Notes: generated by a model not told the origin, from the letters alone. A stretch of DNA of 64,000 nt from Lonicera japonica (GCA_021464415.1 CM038465.1:23157839-23221838); one strand, 5' to 3'. Positions 1 through 12,210 are shown, counted from the first letter of the stretch. Translations and numbers: made by a program.

Positions 1-747
1 TTGACCCCAGAGGATGTTTTCGTGTTGACGGGGTTGCCTTTTGGAGGAGAGGTGTTGGCACCCAACTCGCGGCTGCGGATCACGCTGGATGGTATGGTAG
101 CAGCGTTAGGATGAAGGCCTAGTCAGATAGTGGCGGATGGAATCCCTCACACAGCGATGGTTCATCACATCGAGGTAGAGAGTGAGAGGTTTAGGGACGG
201 GCCGATGACACGTCAGGAGGTGCGACAGTTGTCACGGTATTTTCTATTATTGGTTCTGCACGACTTATTCTATGCATGTGGCGGAGACAACTTATGGCTA
301 TGGTGGTTGCCATACCTGAGGTTCTTCGACCAGTTGTACACATTTGCATGGGGCGGGTACGTGCTAGCCTTCTTGTACGAGTCGATGGATTTGGTTTGTC
401 GTCATATAGAGCTCAACCATCGTGGGCTTGTCACATTTTGGGAGGTAATTAATTAAATTATATCCGCAATTTATCTTTATGAATAAAAATATGTGGTTTT
501 TAATAAAAATGTGATGGTTTATGATAGATGTGGTTTATAGCTCATACCCAACAGGGTATAGGGTAGATCCAGTTGCACCCCACTCATGCCGATGAGTTCC
601 CACGGAGGCTGGTTCGTCACAGGCTAGATCTGTACATTGGCAAGTATTCTTCTAGTCATAAAACATTCTCATTAAATTAGGATATATTAGAGTTGGAGGA
701 TCCAACCCAATAATCAAAGTATTGACTTCTCAATTCTCATTAAACAC

Positions 748-749
<2 letters not shown>

Positions 750-817
<68 letters not shown>
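750..817. repeat. (ATA)n microsatellite
   Basis: About 22 uninterrupted AAT/ATA triplets lie between PMD exon pieces. The poly-Ile reading frame over it is a by-product of the repeat. Confidence 0.95.
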
Positions 818-819
<2 letters not shown>

Positions 820-2230
820 GCAAAGACATCTTTGCATTTTGCAAAAACAGTTGACTTCTTTTATTTATTTATTTATTTTGTCTAGGAAGAACCTTAATAT
901 TCATATAATGCTAGAATGTTGTTTATATTAATGAATACTTAAATTTTAATTAATTAGCTAGTTCAGATTTCTTACAGATTATTTTGTTATAAGTGACTTT
1001 TTTGTAAGGAAGCAAAATTATATGTTTATGCAAACAGTAAGTCAATGGTTAATTATTAATTTTTTGGGGGGCGGGGGTGGGGGTGATTAAGACATTGCCA
1101 TGATGTGTTTGAGTAGATAGACATCTGGATATTAGCAATTAATTTGGTATAATAAATCCAGTACTTAAAACAGATTGATAAATTATTAATTGGGTTACTC
1201 AACCTTTAACAATTTAACATTATATTCATTTGTGTTAATGAACTTGCTAGCTTTGTTTCAACTTCGCACATATCAAATATTTTAAGAAATACTCTAAACT
1301 AGCTTTGTTTGGACAGTAGACATTAAAGCACTTTTACTGTGAGGAGAAAAACTTACGTGGTAAGCATGTGCACAAGTCTTATAAAGAACACCACAAACGG
1401 GATTGGGGTAGTTGAAGTTAGCACTTTTGATTGTTATGGAACACATTGCTACTTCCAGTTGAAAAGATTACAAAATATATCCGCCCAATAAGCCTTAGCT
1501 TTAAAAAAAAAATTACCCTTAGCAACACACAGCCGGCTAGACAGATAGAAAGTAAATTAAGCCCACATGTTTTCATTTATTTATATTTCAATTTGATTCC
1601 ACCCTATAAAATGAGCCCCCCAAACCCAAAGAGAATATAATCAAATCTTTCAATTCGTAGTAGAGATGGAAATTAAAAAAAAAATACAAGATCCAGACAT
1701 GGGTCATATAAATATAGCAAAATGTTGGTGTGTCTCACTGCATATATTAATACCCCATGCCAATATTTTGGGGATTTTTGAACGAAAGGGGATTTTGGAT
1801 CGAGCTCAAGATCGTGCATCTAGGGCTTAGAAATAAAATAAATTAATTGCAGATTTATATATATACACAAAATCAAAAGATTAGAGAATGAAAGAAAACA
1901 AGTAGAATATATATAAAAGCCATACTTTGAATAAACGAAGAGCTAGTACGAAGAAAGCTATGGGCCGAATGAAGATGATGAAGGATTTCTAAGACCCATG
2001 TCTGAAGCTATGGGTCGGATGAAGATGATGATGAACGAAGGAAGCTTTGGGTGAGATTTGTGTTATTTTGAGTGAGAGTTTGAGTGAGATTGAGATGAGA
2101 TCGAGTGAGAGCTTGAGTGCGGTTGAGGCTAGCTAGAGAGATAACAATCCTTCTGTCATTTAGGGCTATTAGAGATGAATTTATATAATTTATCAAACTA
2201 TGTCGTTTTATCAAAAACAAATAATTTGGG
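818..2230. other. Gene-free AT-rich insertion inside the left PMD gene
   Basis: I see no coding sequence here. The stretch is AT-rich, with a G-rich run near 1066-1083 and A runs near 1503 and 1675. It lies between the second PMD exon piece and a CACTA-type terminus, so most of it may be the body of that transposon, but no matching left CACTA end was found. Confidence 0.5.
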
Positions 2231-2414
2231 CGACTGTTATGGGCTGTCACAAATAGTGATAACCTTTGTGACAGTCAACGATAGTAACAATTTTTCAATA
2301 ATATGACAATAAGTCATTTGTGACTGCTAATGGCAGTCACAAATTTATGACAGCCAAAAACTGTCACAAACTTAAAGAGTTCAAGTGTCACAAAATCTTG
2401 TTTTTGGTGTAGTG
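2231..2414. mobile_element. CACTA transposon terminus (right end) with subterminal repeats
   Basis: Read on the minus strand, the segment starts CACTACACCAAAAACAAG, a classic plant CACTA terminal inverted repeat, with TAGTG at 2410-2414. The preceding 180 bases hold direct and inverted copies of TGTCACAAA / TTTGTGAC, as expected of transposase-binding subterminal repeats. PMD exon sequence resumes directly after it. The partner left end is not visible, so this may be a truncated copy. Confidence 0.7.
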
Positions 2415-2916
2415 TCCGAGAGAGATTCCGTACATGGATTTCGTTTGGCTGAAGCAGATGGGAGCCTTGGCGCATATCTCGGACGAGGAGGTGTAATTTT
2501 ATTATATAAGTGTTTAAAGTGTGATACATATGCAGTGTTTATAAATAATGATGAATTACATGACTGTTTTTTGACAGATGGGTCTGTTCCCACTTCGGGA
2601 GGTGGCTGAGTTGTTGAGGAGCTATTTCAACGCCTACGGGTTGTTGACATTTGCCGCACCCTTCTCGACGGAGTATATGGGGAAGTACAGCCGGCGTTTG
2701 GAGGGTGACGTGACAGCTACTTACCACCCATCATGCTCGCGGTCCCGATCGTTGGCGCCTTCTCAGTCTGTTCAGCAATCGGGTCGTACGTCTAGGCTTG
2801 CTCCTTTACCTCAGGGCCGCGGTCGCACTGCTTCAGAGAGTCCGGCGGAGGGTGTTGGCGAGACTGAAGCGAAGCGCCCATGTACGATGGATCCTCCCCC
2901 TTCCCCGCAGCGTTAA

Positions 2917-3440
2917 AGATGATGGTTTTAGTGTTTGATAAAAACTTTTAATTTAGATGTATTTGTTTTTATGAACAAGTTGGTTATTTTATGTTATTAA
3001 TTAGTGCGACTGGTTTTAATTATTAATAAATGAAGTAGTTATATTTTTGAAGAAAATATATTTGTGTGAGATGTGATGTGTTTTGAAATATGAGAATGTT
3101 ATAAAATTATTGCGAATGTGGTTGTAAAAAAATGGTTACTTAACATATTTCTGCAAAATTACTATGAACTTGATTGAGAAAAATAGTTAACGACATGTGT
3201 TAGCAAAATTACTACGAATTTGTGAAAAAAAATGGTCAAGTATAATTGTTGGCAATATTATTATAAATTAGATTGTGAAAAATGGTTAAGTATATGTTGG
3301 CAAGTAATTATCAAATCTATATGCATGCAATGATGGATCGTTCTTCCTGAATAAAGTCTGGCAATATTCATATATTGATGTATTGTGAAGAAAGTTTGGA
3401 AAAGTGAAAATTTTTGACGAACGGGAGGAGCCAACTTCAA
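2917..3440. other. Intergenic, PMD 3' flank
   Basis: AT-rich sequence after the PMD stop codon. Several degenerate copies of a roughly 60-base phrase around ATGGTTAAGTATA with TTGGCAAAATTA recur between 3120 and 3310. No gene or clear element is seen. Confidence 0.5.
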
Positions 3441-3460
3441 GTCTTACCCGCAAGGGGTAG

Positions 3461-3537
3461 CCAACCGCACGGTTGGTAGACAGCCGTACGGTTGATAACC
3501 AGCCGTGCGGTTGGCTTGTACCTTTTTGCTATAAATA
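3461..3537 (+). promoter_or_regulatory. Putative promoter of the left DUF7745 gene: palindrome cluster plus TATA box
   Basis: CCAACCGCACGGTTGG (3461-3476) is followed by two degenerate copies (about 3482-3494 and 3500-3514) and TATAAATA at 3530-3537. If the solo LTR at 3592-4759 is removed, the DUF7745 start codon lies about 90 bases beyond the TATA box, a normal 5'-UTR length. The same palindrome recurs before the TATA box of the solo LTR at 6645-7751. Promoter activity is inferred. Confidence 0.65.
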
Positions 3538-3591
3538 GAGCGCGAATTTATCCTTTTTTCCTCATTGTGTTCAATATCCATTCTATCTTTC

Positions 3592-4759
3592 TGATGGAAA
3601 CTTAGTTCCAGAATCGTTTAATATTGCGTATAGACCGAACAAATTTTTTTATATAAAACCCTAGTGCGAAATCGGATTTTACCTTCGAGATCTCTCCGGT
3701 TTGATCTCGTCTCAGCACGAACAGGGATTGGTGGAGACGAATCGAGAACACGGGCTCAATAGAACTTCAAGATCTTCTATCGTATTCCTTCTGCCGTGCA
3801 ATCCTGTACCGAGTGTGGGCTGCGGTATCACCAAGATCTCCTTCTCTACTCTCTACGGCACAAACCCTAAATTTGTGAGAATTATTGTGTCAAGAGAAAA
3901 GGCATGGCTGGCATATAAATAAGGCTACGATAGGGACCATAAGGAGAAATAAGTGTTTGGGCTTACTATGGAAAACTGGAATCCTAATTCGATTAAGAAT
4001 TGATTCCTTCCATAAATTATAATTCAGACCACTAAAGAATTATAATTGCACTCCCGTTCTTATCTCAAAAATTATATTTCGAGCTCCTTGTTATTAAATA
4101 CTTATTATTCTCCCCACGTTAAGATTTCAGATAACCGTCATTTAAATTAAATTACTGACAAATATATTTAAATGACTTCTTAATCCTTGAGCGTACCACT
4201 TAACTTATTTGACATGTCGGATTAACATAATCCACCTGCAGGGTTTGACATGATCAAAACTTATAAGTTTCTCAAGGGGTTATCATCAATCCCTATACTG
4301 GGACGTGGATTCCGTCAATAATTAATATTCATCATACATATAGTGTTGCCATCCAATTCACGAAGATTATTGATCCATAAATGAATCTCACTCTTAATGA
4401 GTCAAAACAACAAACACTACATATATATGTCTATTAATTATTTCAAGATTAAGAGCATAAGTAATCATAATAACCATGGGATTTTAAATTATTTTATATA
4501 GTCAATATAAAAACAATTAACCCAAACTGGTCCTGTTCAATATAAGAACCGATGATATGATCCTCTGTGTGTAAGCTATACTCTACACACCAAATCATAT
4601 ACTATATGGAATAAAAGACACACTTGCACAATATTTAAATAGATAATATAATGCAACCATTGCCCATAAAGATTCTTATTTAAATAGCAAAACCGAGTCT
4701 ATATAACATATCAAAACCAATAATAATTAAATCATGGCTTTTAATATATCATTCTAACA
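3592..4759 (-). mobile_element. Solo LTR, probably Ty1/copia type
   Basis: Read on the minus strand it begins TGTTAGAATG and ends TTTCCATCA, so it has TG...CA termini; the TGTTAGA start is common in copia LTRs. Flanking 5-mers are CTTTC (3587-3591) and ATTTC (4760-4764), one mismatch apart, consistent with an aged target duplication. It sits in the presumed 5' UTR of the DUF7745 gene. No internal domain is present, which fits LTR-LTR recombination. Orientation rests only on the terminal motif. Confidence 0.65.
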
Positions 4760-4796
4760 ATTTCTAGCCTAAAATACTTCTTCATTCTCTATCATC

Positions 4797-5921
4797 ATGT
4801 CTACCTTTCGCACCAGTGCTGCTTTTTCCCTTTTGTCTGATTTTGTGTCTTTAGCTGAGGCTGATTGTGGCCTTAATTAGGGCAACCTGAATCATCTTCA
4901 TTGCTGGTGTTCTCATGAGATCAACTCGTCTTTCCTCCTAAGTCTTGCTAAGTTTGGGATCCAGAGGATCACTGTTTTCGCATCGGGTTGGATGAGTTGT
5001 GCCCGATGATTGAGGAGTTCACATTATTGATGAGCCAGGATGTTTCATGGCCGTTGGCATCCCTGCGAGACATTAGGAGCCCGCGAGTTATGCTGGCTAA
5101 GTTACTGGGTTTGAGGGAGAGTGAGTGCCGGCCGATGATAGTAGACGGTCAGCTTCATCTGCGTCGCCTGGTGGACTTTTTTATTCATCATGGTGATAAT
5201 CCAGCTTACTATTTAGGAAGGACTTCTGCTTGTCTGAGTTTTGCTTTTTTTCAGATGCTCTTGGTTACTGGAGATGCTATTCTCGTTGACCCCTTGATTA
5301 TCCGGGTCGTAGCTGAGGCTAGACGCGGTCATTTAGTGACTCCCATTTTGTTAGCAGAGACGCTAAATGGGTTGGATGCCTTAGTTCACTGTCAGGTTGA
5401 GTACTTTTGTGGCAGTCCTTCTCTGCTATACATGTGGATGACCGAGAGATTCTGATATTTGGAGCCCCATCTTCCTTGGGATTCTCGGGATTTATTTCGT
5501 CGTCATGATTATGCTTTAATTCACAGCAGAACTATGTTCGGATCCGTGGATTGAAAGAGTCATCTTTTTATATACTCGGGCGGTTGACGAGACAGTTTGG
5601 CTTCCCTTTGAGTGTGCCCCTCCCATTGAGAGACTTTTCTTTAGTGTCTCTTCGCATTACCTCGAGGTTGGAGACGACTTTACGAGGTTTGTGGTCTACC
5701 TGTTATCCCGACGATTTCATGGTGCAGAGGTTAGTATTACCCAGGTGACCCAATCTGATGTTGTGTTGCACATTTGGCGTCTTGTTCGTCAGATAGTTGA
5801 GCATGAGCCGATGATGATGAGATGGTTTCGGTTCGCGGACACACGAGTGACGGATGAGACGGTTCTTGCTTCATACCATACCCTAGAGCGAGAGAGGATC
5901 TTATATGCTGTGACGGATTGA
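4797..5921 (+). pseudogene. DUF7745-like extra gene of the left Tat element, decayed
   Basis: The start ATG at 4797 gives MSTFRTSAAFS, matching MSSYRTKSDFS of the intact copy at 31557. Conserved blocks include GLDELCP, LRRLVDFF, YYLGRT, MLLVTG, LLAETLNGLD, SPSLLYMWM and, near the C-terminus, MRWFRFADT. These match a plant-specific domain found in many retroelement-linked proteins; its function is unknown. Breaks are an in-frame TAG about 28 codons in, a frameshift before GLDELCP (near 4985), a TGA at 5453-5455 and further stops before 5700. It runs convergently toward pol, whose stop codon is about 305 bases beyond its own. Confidence 0.68.
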
Positions 5922-6226
5922 CAGGTTGATGGTTGATGGTTGAGTTTATGGATGGATTCTTCTAGAAAGTATTTTGGGTTTAGACAGTAGACATGTAGGT
6001 AAAATGATGTAGGAAAGGATGACAGTATGTTTGATGTAAGTTGTTTTGTATGAAAAACTTCGGTTATATATATGGAAAATCTCTTTCTGCCCCTTTGCCT
6101 CCAAACGAATGAATGTTATTATAAGGAATAGACCGGGCCTGAAATTTTAACTCAGGTTGCCTACATTTCCCCTGATATTTTTGTTTTTTTATTGGGCTCA
6201 GGTCTTCGTAGTTCATGTGTACAACT
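5922..6226. other. Convergent 3' intergenic region of the left Tat element
   Basis: Spacer between the DUF7745 stop and the pol stop, which face each other. It shares the phrase CTCAGGTTGCCTAC with the equivalent spacer at 32814-33038, confirming that the two elements are related here. Readthrough from either side would give overlapping antisense 3' ends. Confidence 0.6.
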
Positions 6227-6644
6227 TCATTGATAATACTTCTTCAATCGATCAAGGTTGACTAGCTAGTTCAATTCTTGGCCATCAATATCAGTAAGGA
6301 GAACGGCACCCCCGGATAGTATCTTAGTGACAATGTATGGGCCTGTCCATTTTGGCGAGAATTTTCCTCGTGGGTCTCGAGCCAGTTCACGGATTTCTTT
6401 GAGTACCAAGTCTCCAAGTATGATGCCTCTAGCTCGAATTTTCTTATTAAAGTCTTTTGCGACACGCTTTTGGTACCCTTGATGTTGATATGAAGCATTC
6501 AATCGTTTTTCATCGATCATTGCCAACTCCTCGTATCGTGCCATTATCCAATCACTTTAAGTGACTTGATTTTCCAATATAACCTGTAAAAAGGTTATTT
6601 CCATTTCCACTGGTAAAACAGCTTCCATTCCGTATATGAGGGAG

Positions 6645-7751
6645 TGTGAACACCCCAATTCGCGACTCTCGTGTGAACCTAACAAGCATTCTGCATCAAG
6701 TCTTGAGTCATCACGCATGTAAGAGACTGTTAGGAAAAACCCTAATTTTCGAGCGCGTTAGGAATCTACCACAACCTTGTTGCCACTTCGTTTGCCAGTC
6801 GCACGCCCCCCAACCGCACGGTTGGCTCCCAACCGTACGGTTGGCTTCGAGCCGCAAGCCCGAGCCGCACGCTCCCTCCCTAGCCGTACGGCTGGCTCCT
6901 AGCTGCGCGGCTACCCATGCCATTTTTCTGCATTTTTTCTCTATAAATAAGACCCTTGGGATCCCATTCAAGGCATCAACAATGAATAGTGTTTCTAGGA
7001 AGTAGAAACTCTATCAAAATCTTTACAGAGTCATTTTAGAGAAATTCTGAGAGAGAGAGTCTTAGAGAGAGAAAGCTCTAGAGAGAGAAAGGAGCAAACG
7101 GGCAGGTTTTCTTCTCCAAAGCACATCACGTACGTCTGTCTACAACTCTACTTAATTTTAATACCGCATTTAAATATCAGTTTTAATACAGAAAAATTAG
7201 ATAACTTGCAAAGAAGTTCATTGCTTTGAAAATAAATCCCTTTCTAAATTTTACAAGAAATCTAAAATCCGTTTTGACACGTTTTCAAAACAAACAAAAA
7301 TACAAAAATAGTTTCCAAAGAAAGGAACTACGAGACTCTGATTTTATTCTACGAATGAATACGTAGGCGCTCGCAAAGCTCGAGTCTGATTTCAAAATAT
7401 TGTTTTAAACTAAATTTATCCGGAAAGGATTACTCTGAAAACCATTCGAACTACTTGCAAGATATCTAAAATAGGAATTAGATACATGATCCATTAAGAG
7501 ACCGAAAGGGCGAATTGGGTGCCTAACACCTTCCCAATTCGTAACGTAGTTCCCGAACCCTAGAAAAATAAATTTTCAGAATAAATCTCTGGTTTCAAAC
7601 GTATGAAATATAATTCGTTTTCGAATTGTCCTTCGTACGATCTTTTGTTTGTTTTCTTGTAAAACAAACTGGCAACTCTACAAAACACATTTTCAAACCA
7701 AACCGAGAACGAGGACTCTTCTCTCTCGGGTCGCGGGTCCGGATTCTCACA
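6645..7751 (+). mobile_element. Solo LTR of a Tat-like element
   Basis: It begins TGTGAACACC and ends TTCTCACA, with perfect 5-bp target duplications GGGAG at 6640-6644 and 7752-7756. A phrase near 7506-7545 (CCGAAAGGGCGAA followed by GGGTGCCTAACACC) is the reverse complement of one in the LTRs at 23610 and 40695, so the families are related. TATAAATA at 6942-6949 gives plus-strand orientation. It splits the integrase core from its C-terminus. Confidence 0.88.
6810..6949 (+). promoter_or_regulatory. U3 palindrome cluster and TATA box of the solo LTR
   Basis: CCAACCGCACGGTTGG (6810-6825), the perfect palindrome CCAACCGTACGGTTGG (6829-6844), AGCCGTACGGCT (6882-6893) and AGCTGCGCGGCT (6901-6912) are followed by TATAAATA (6942-6949). 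The layout is the same as upstream of the DUF7745 gene at 3461-3537. Confidence 0.75.
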
Positions 7752-8881
7752 GGGAGAAAGGTGTTGATCCCGTAGAAAAAATTTCAGTGGTACGATATCC
7801 CCAGAGTGCATATGGAAGTTTTTCGAGCTAATCTTTGTCGGATTTCACCATCTTGCTAATAATGTTCTTTAGATTCTTTTTAGCAGCCTCAATAGCTCCA
7901 TTAGTTTGTGGGCGGTACGGGGAGGATTTGTAGCATTTTATTTCGTATTCTTCCATAACCTCATTTGCTTCACCTTCAAAGTGTGTCCCATTATCGGATA
8001 TGATTTCATGTGGTACCACATATCAGCATATGCTGTTGTGTCGGATGAATCGAGATACCTTATTAGCATTTAAATCCTTGTAGGATTCGGCTTCAACCCA
8101 TTTGGTGAGATCTTACCGATTATGTCGATACGCCAGATGGAAAATGGCCAGGGAGATGTCATAGGATACGATTCTTTTTGTGGGAGCTTCTGCACTTTGG
8201 CGTATATTTGGCATTAATGACAACCTTTGATGTATTCAAAGCAATCATTATGCATTGTCAGCCAATAATACCCTTGACAGACTATCTTACGTGCCAGTGT
8301 ATGACCACTCATATGTGGGCCACACTTTCCACTATGGATTTGTTCCATCATTGCTTGAGATTTTTATTTATTGAGGCATTGAAGATGTATACCATTGTCA
8401 TTTCTTTTGTATAATTTTTTCGCAGAAATGATGAATCGTGATGTAAGTCGGCGAAGTGCAACTTGAGTGGCTTTGTCCATATTTGGTGGGTATTCATTCG
8501 CTTGAGTAATTGCCAGATATTATAATACCAAACACTTGGTTCAACCACGTTTCCACTTTCAACATCCAGTGATAGACAAAATACCAGATTTTCCCGTTTC
8601 TGAATTTGGATCTGGATTTCTTTTTTCTTCCCCGAAATTTCAATCATCGAGGGTAGACTAGCCAATGCATCAGCAAAGTTGTTCTGTGTTCTTTGAATAT
8701 AGAAGAATTCAATAAAATCAAATTTCTCAAAAGTTTATTCGAGTTGGGCTAAAAATGGTACATGTTTTTCCTCTTTGATCTTCCACTTTTTCAAAATCTG
8801 ATGAATAATGAGGGCAGAATCTCCAAACACTTGGATCTTGCGAACCCCTTTCTATAGAGCAATTTCTAACCCGACGATACA

Positions 8882-10847
8882 TGTAATACCCCTAGCCTTA
8901 TTTTTGCTTTTAAAACTTTCACCTTATTTCATGTAGTTGATAAGTTGTATTTTGGCTACCATTCTTATGATGTAATTTACCTACTTATAGTTTCAAGCCT
9001 TGGGCATGTTGTTATAGTGTAATTAAGTTTGAATGATCAATCGTTTCATAATTCGGGTGGACCGAATTGAAAACAAGATCTTAAATGCGTGTTTTGATTC
9101 TATGCGATTTACTAAATTTTGGCCAACTTTGAGAGGTCATAACTTCTTCATCCGATGTCCAAATGACTCTCCGTTTATGGCCAAATCTTCCTCTCATTCC
9201 CTTCTAAAAGTTTTGTGTTTTGCCCGAGTAAAGATTCAGACGTTTCGAGGCTTATTCTGGGCTCTTAAGGTGATAGTTTGTTGCAGCAGTCACCATGATC
9301 GATCATGGGCAAACCAAAGCACTCCATAACACTTCATGATTGATCATGGTAAGCCTATAGGTCAATTTTAACCACTTTTGACCCAAAAACTCACGTTTTT
9401 AACCCCCTTTCTCCTTCACTTTTGACCAAAGCTATCCAAGGGAGAGTGAGGGAGTTGAGAGCAACATAAGGGAGGATTATTTAAAGATCAGAACACGTAC
9501 AATCCATTGATCAAATCCTCTTCTTCCGAATCTCCTTCTTCCACCCTCATCTTCATTTCCACCTCCATTAGAGCTTGGTGGGATTTTAGGGCTTTGCAAT
9601 CTTGAAGGAGGAGTGTCTTCAAGCTATCAATTTCAAATATCAAGCTCCTTAGAGGTGGGAATCTAGTATCAAAACTATTTTTCTAACTTGTTATGGTTTG
9701 ATTCGCATTATACCACCTATTTGTTAAAAAACCCTAAGTTATCTACACATGTTTTGGGTGTATGGTGAGATTATGATGTAATGTTTAAATTAATGATTCT
9801 AGTAGCCTATATATTACTTAAATAGTGTGATTCAACTATAAATTCGTATTAAATACTTGCCTTTCACTGAAACACAACTTGGACAAGATTGTATACTGAC
9901 GATTCTTGCTACGCATATTTATATAAACTGATAATGGTCCAAGTGGTTGGATTTCTTTATAAAATACCTATTAAACGAATTGTTCTGCTTACTGAGATGG
10001 TTTATACTAGAATTCTCATATTGAATACATTATGGGTTTTTTATGTGATGATTAGTTTGCCTAAAGGTTTATTGCTAGCGCTAGTCCATGGTAGGTCCTA
10101 AGTTCGACTCTAACATTGAGACTTTAAGTTGGGATAGAGAGCCCCTGGGTGGAAGACTCGAAACCGTGCATGGAAAATAATGGGAGGCTCTGCTACCGCG
10201 TGGTTGAAAGGCCACGAAATGCAGACCGGGTTGTACGCTTGGATAGACACGGTTATCGTTGAGATTTGTGATTCGAGAGTTCTGGGGTGAAGCCCGTAAC
10301 AGTTATATTGCAAGGTTCTTGGTAGAAGCTACTTACATATGTCTGTGTTTATATAAAGGGTAAAGAAGGTCTTACTACATTTTCCAAATTTAATTTATTA
10401 TATGATTCCCACTTAGTCAGTTTGACTGACTCACTCCTACTATTTTCTATATAGGTACTTCTACAGGTTCGTCGGGAAAGGGGAAAAGGAAGGAAAACGC
10501 TTCTTAGACTGCCTCATTTCCTACTTCATAGTTAACTGAGAGTCCTTCGAATGGAAGGACCATTGATCTTAAAATTTTGTTTACACTAGCGATGTGATAT
10601 ATAATATGTATATTTCCTCTATAACTGATCTGTAAATTAAGGATTGTGGACTTATGTTTTGGAACCTCGTTAGAGGCTTGTCACATATACTTTATATGAT
10701 ATGGTTATGGTGTAAATTTTAGTTTCATGGATATAATCGCTGTTTATTGTTCTATGTTCTTCTTATTTTCGTTCCCCGTTGAGTACAGCTCCGTGATCAA
10801 CCAGATCGCGGAGGGTAAATCCTCTTAACGAGATTTGGGCCGTTACA
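8882..10847 (+). mobile_element. 5' LTR of a chromovirus-type Ty3/gypsy element
   Basis: A 1966-bp segment begins TGTAATACCCC and ends CCGTTACA, followed by a primer-binding-site-like sequence and a gag frame. Its U3 carries CCATGATCGATCATGG (9293-9308) and a degenerate second copy (about 9334-9349). Near the 3' end CTCCGTGATC (10789-10798) and GATCGCGGAG (10804-10813) form an imperfect inverted repeat. Its length and the gag type suggest a Tekay/Del-like chromovirus, but the chromodomain that would prove it is absent. It interrupts the Tat RNase H. Confidence 0.75.
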
Positions 10848-10851
10848 AGTT

Positions 10852-10863
10852 TGTATCAGATGA
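10852..10863 (+). promoter_or_regulatory. Degenerate primer-binding site (initiator tRNA-Met type)
   Basis: TGTATCAGATGA lies four bases after the LTR end and resembles the usual TGGTATCAGAGC priming sequence with several changes. Position and similarity support the call; the decay suggests it no longer primes. Confidence 0.55.
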
Positions 10864-11209
10864 TAGGTTTCTTTTCCTCTCGCCGAGAGTGGGGTAGAAT
10901 AGGAGAGTCGATTTTGTATTGATTTTATCCATTCTAATTCATCGAGATTGGGAAAAACTCGAGGAGCCAGTTTTCATTTCTAGCGTTGTAGTAGAGGGAC
11001 TAATGGGTTATATTATAGGCAGCCGCAACGCAATGAATGACTATACTATAGATCATTAGTATACTACCACTAACTAGAATCAAAACAAGAAGGCCAATTG
11101 GGTTCTACCCAGAAAGTTTACTTCTTATTCCGGATGTTCATTTCGTCTCTCAATTCCATGTTATCCTATGATACTTGTGGTACTAAACACATTTTGCTCT
11201 TCCTATAGA

Positions 11210-12110
11210 ATGGGACTGAAGAAAGAAAGTAAGAGGTCGGTTTATCGACATGACAATCCGAGTGAGGGGAAACCCATTGAGAATCAGGATACCGGGGGTG
11301 GTTCTAATCAAGATTTGGCTGCCTAGTTGGAAACTATGATGAGTGGGTTTCTCAACAAACTCACTAGTCACCTTAAGAACAATCATGGTACTACTAGCGG
11401 TGTCGGTCATAGCCGCACCCGAGCTCCTAGGAACACCACCAATGATGATGAAGAGGTGGTGAATGTTGAGCATGACCCTCAAGGAGGGGAGGGCGATGAG
11501 GTTTATTACCTTAAGGAATTTAATCGTTTACAGCCACCAAAGTTTGATGGGTCACCTAGACGCGAAGCCTATGAAGGATGGCTCTACCATATCCACTCCC
11601 AACTCAGAATATTGAATGCCCCTGAGCAAATGTGGGTTGGATTCGTTTCTTTAAAGCTTGAAGGCAGTGCACTATGATGGTGGAGGTCCATTGGTGGACT
11701 GAATGTGATTGTTGGGTGGGATGAATTTAATAGAGCCTTCCGTGATAAGTACGTGCCTGATGCATACTGCAGAGCAAAGCGAGATGAGTTCTACAACTTG
11801 ATTCAGGGGAGAATGTTGATTGAAGAGCATCGTCTTAAGTTCGAGGAGCTAAGCATGTATGTGATGGGGATTTCTGATCAGCAAAAGCAAGAGAGATTCC
11901 TCAATGGCCTTAAAGTTCAATATCGCCGTATAATGGGTTTCACTAAATTTCCCACTTACAAAGCCTATGTTAAATCAACCCTTAAGCTTGACAGCCAATT
12001 TGAACAAGCCGCCCATCTTATGGGACCAGCGAATAAGAGAAGAGGAAATGATCGGAGGGGCCCTTGGGACAGGAACAAGAAAACTCGTTCTAGTTCAGAA
12101 TCTTTTAGAG
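11210..12110 (+). pseudogene. Chromovirus-type Gag, partial, ends at assembly gap
   Basis: ATG at 11210 opens a frame with a TAG at 11324-11326 and a TGA at 11675-11677, otherwise open to the N run. The Retrotrans_gag core is visible: PPKFDGSP, EGWLYHI, a WW pair, then W-x-EFNRAFRDKY and a basic segment GNDRRGPWDRNKK. Gag would form the particle and bind element RNA. The zinc knuckle and all of pol are missing because the sequence stops at 12110. It follows the 8882-10847 LTR at normal spacing, so LTR and gag form one element. Confidence 0.8.
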
Positions 12111-12210
12111 NNNNNNNNNNNNNNNNNNNNNNNNNNNNNNNNNNNNNNNNNNNNNNNNNNNNNNNNNNNNNNNNNNNNNNNNNNNNNNNNNNNNNNNNNN
12201 NNNNNNNNNN
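12111..12210. other. Assembly gap (100 N)
   Basis: Exactly 100 Ns, probably a placeholder of unknown true length. The chromovirus stops here and unrelated repeat DNA starts after it, so sequence is missing or contigs were joined. Confidence 0.99.

Larger units (their letters stand above)
1..2916 (+). pseudogene. Plant mobile domain (PMD) extra gene of a Tat-type retroelement, decayed and 5'-truncated by the window edge
   Basis: Exon pieces at 1-444, about 537-640, 2419-2490 and 2578-2916 align in order with the PMD gene at 27145-31172. Shared landmarks are LTGLP, MTRQE, LHDLF, WWLPYL and the exon end WE before a GT donor (GAG|GTAATT at 444). The last exon carries YMxxY and a Ser/Pro/Arg-rich tail. 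PMD (PF10536) occurs in host MAIN/MAIL proteins and in transposable elements; its biochemical role is not established. An in-frame TGA at 112-114, a TAG in the second exon and a CACTA insertion before the third break the frame. It faces the pol remnant at 6227-8881, so it is read as the antisense extra gene of that element. The real start lies outside the window. Confidence 0.72.
6227..8881 (-). pseudogene. Tat-type Ty3/gypsy pol remnant (RNase H to integrase), interrupted
   Basis: Minus-strand pieces, in pol order from high to low coordinates: archaeal-type RNase H region (about 8880-8420), integrase zinc-binding part (about 8400-8180), integrase core with WRIDIIG (near 8120) and SDNGTHFE, YRPQTNGAIEAA (8019-7757), then after a solo LTR the C-terminus with WTGPYIV, a GPY/F module (6544-6227), ending KKYYQ. 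Catalytic Asp, Asp and Glu are all recognisable, but stops and small indels break every piece. Gag, protease and RT are not present; the copy is cut at 8881 by the chromovirus LTR. Confidence 0.8.

Noticed and set aside
10100..10320. Possible tRNA or structured RNA gene around a GTTCGACTC phrase
   Set aside because: No cloverleaf could be built around it, and it lies in the chromovirus LTR.
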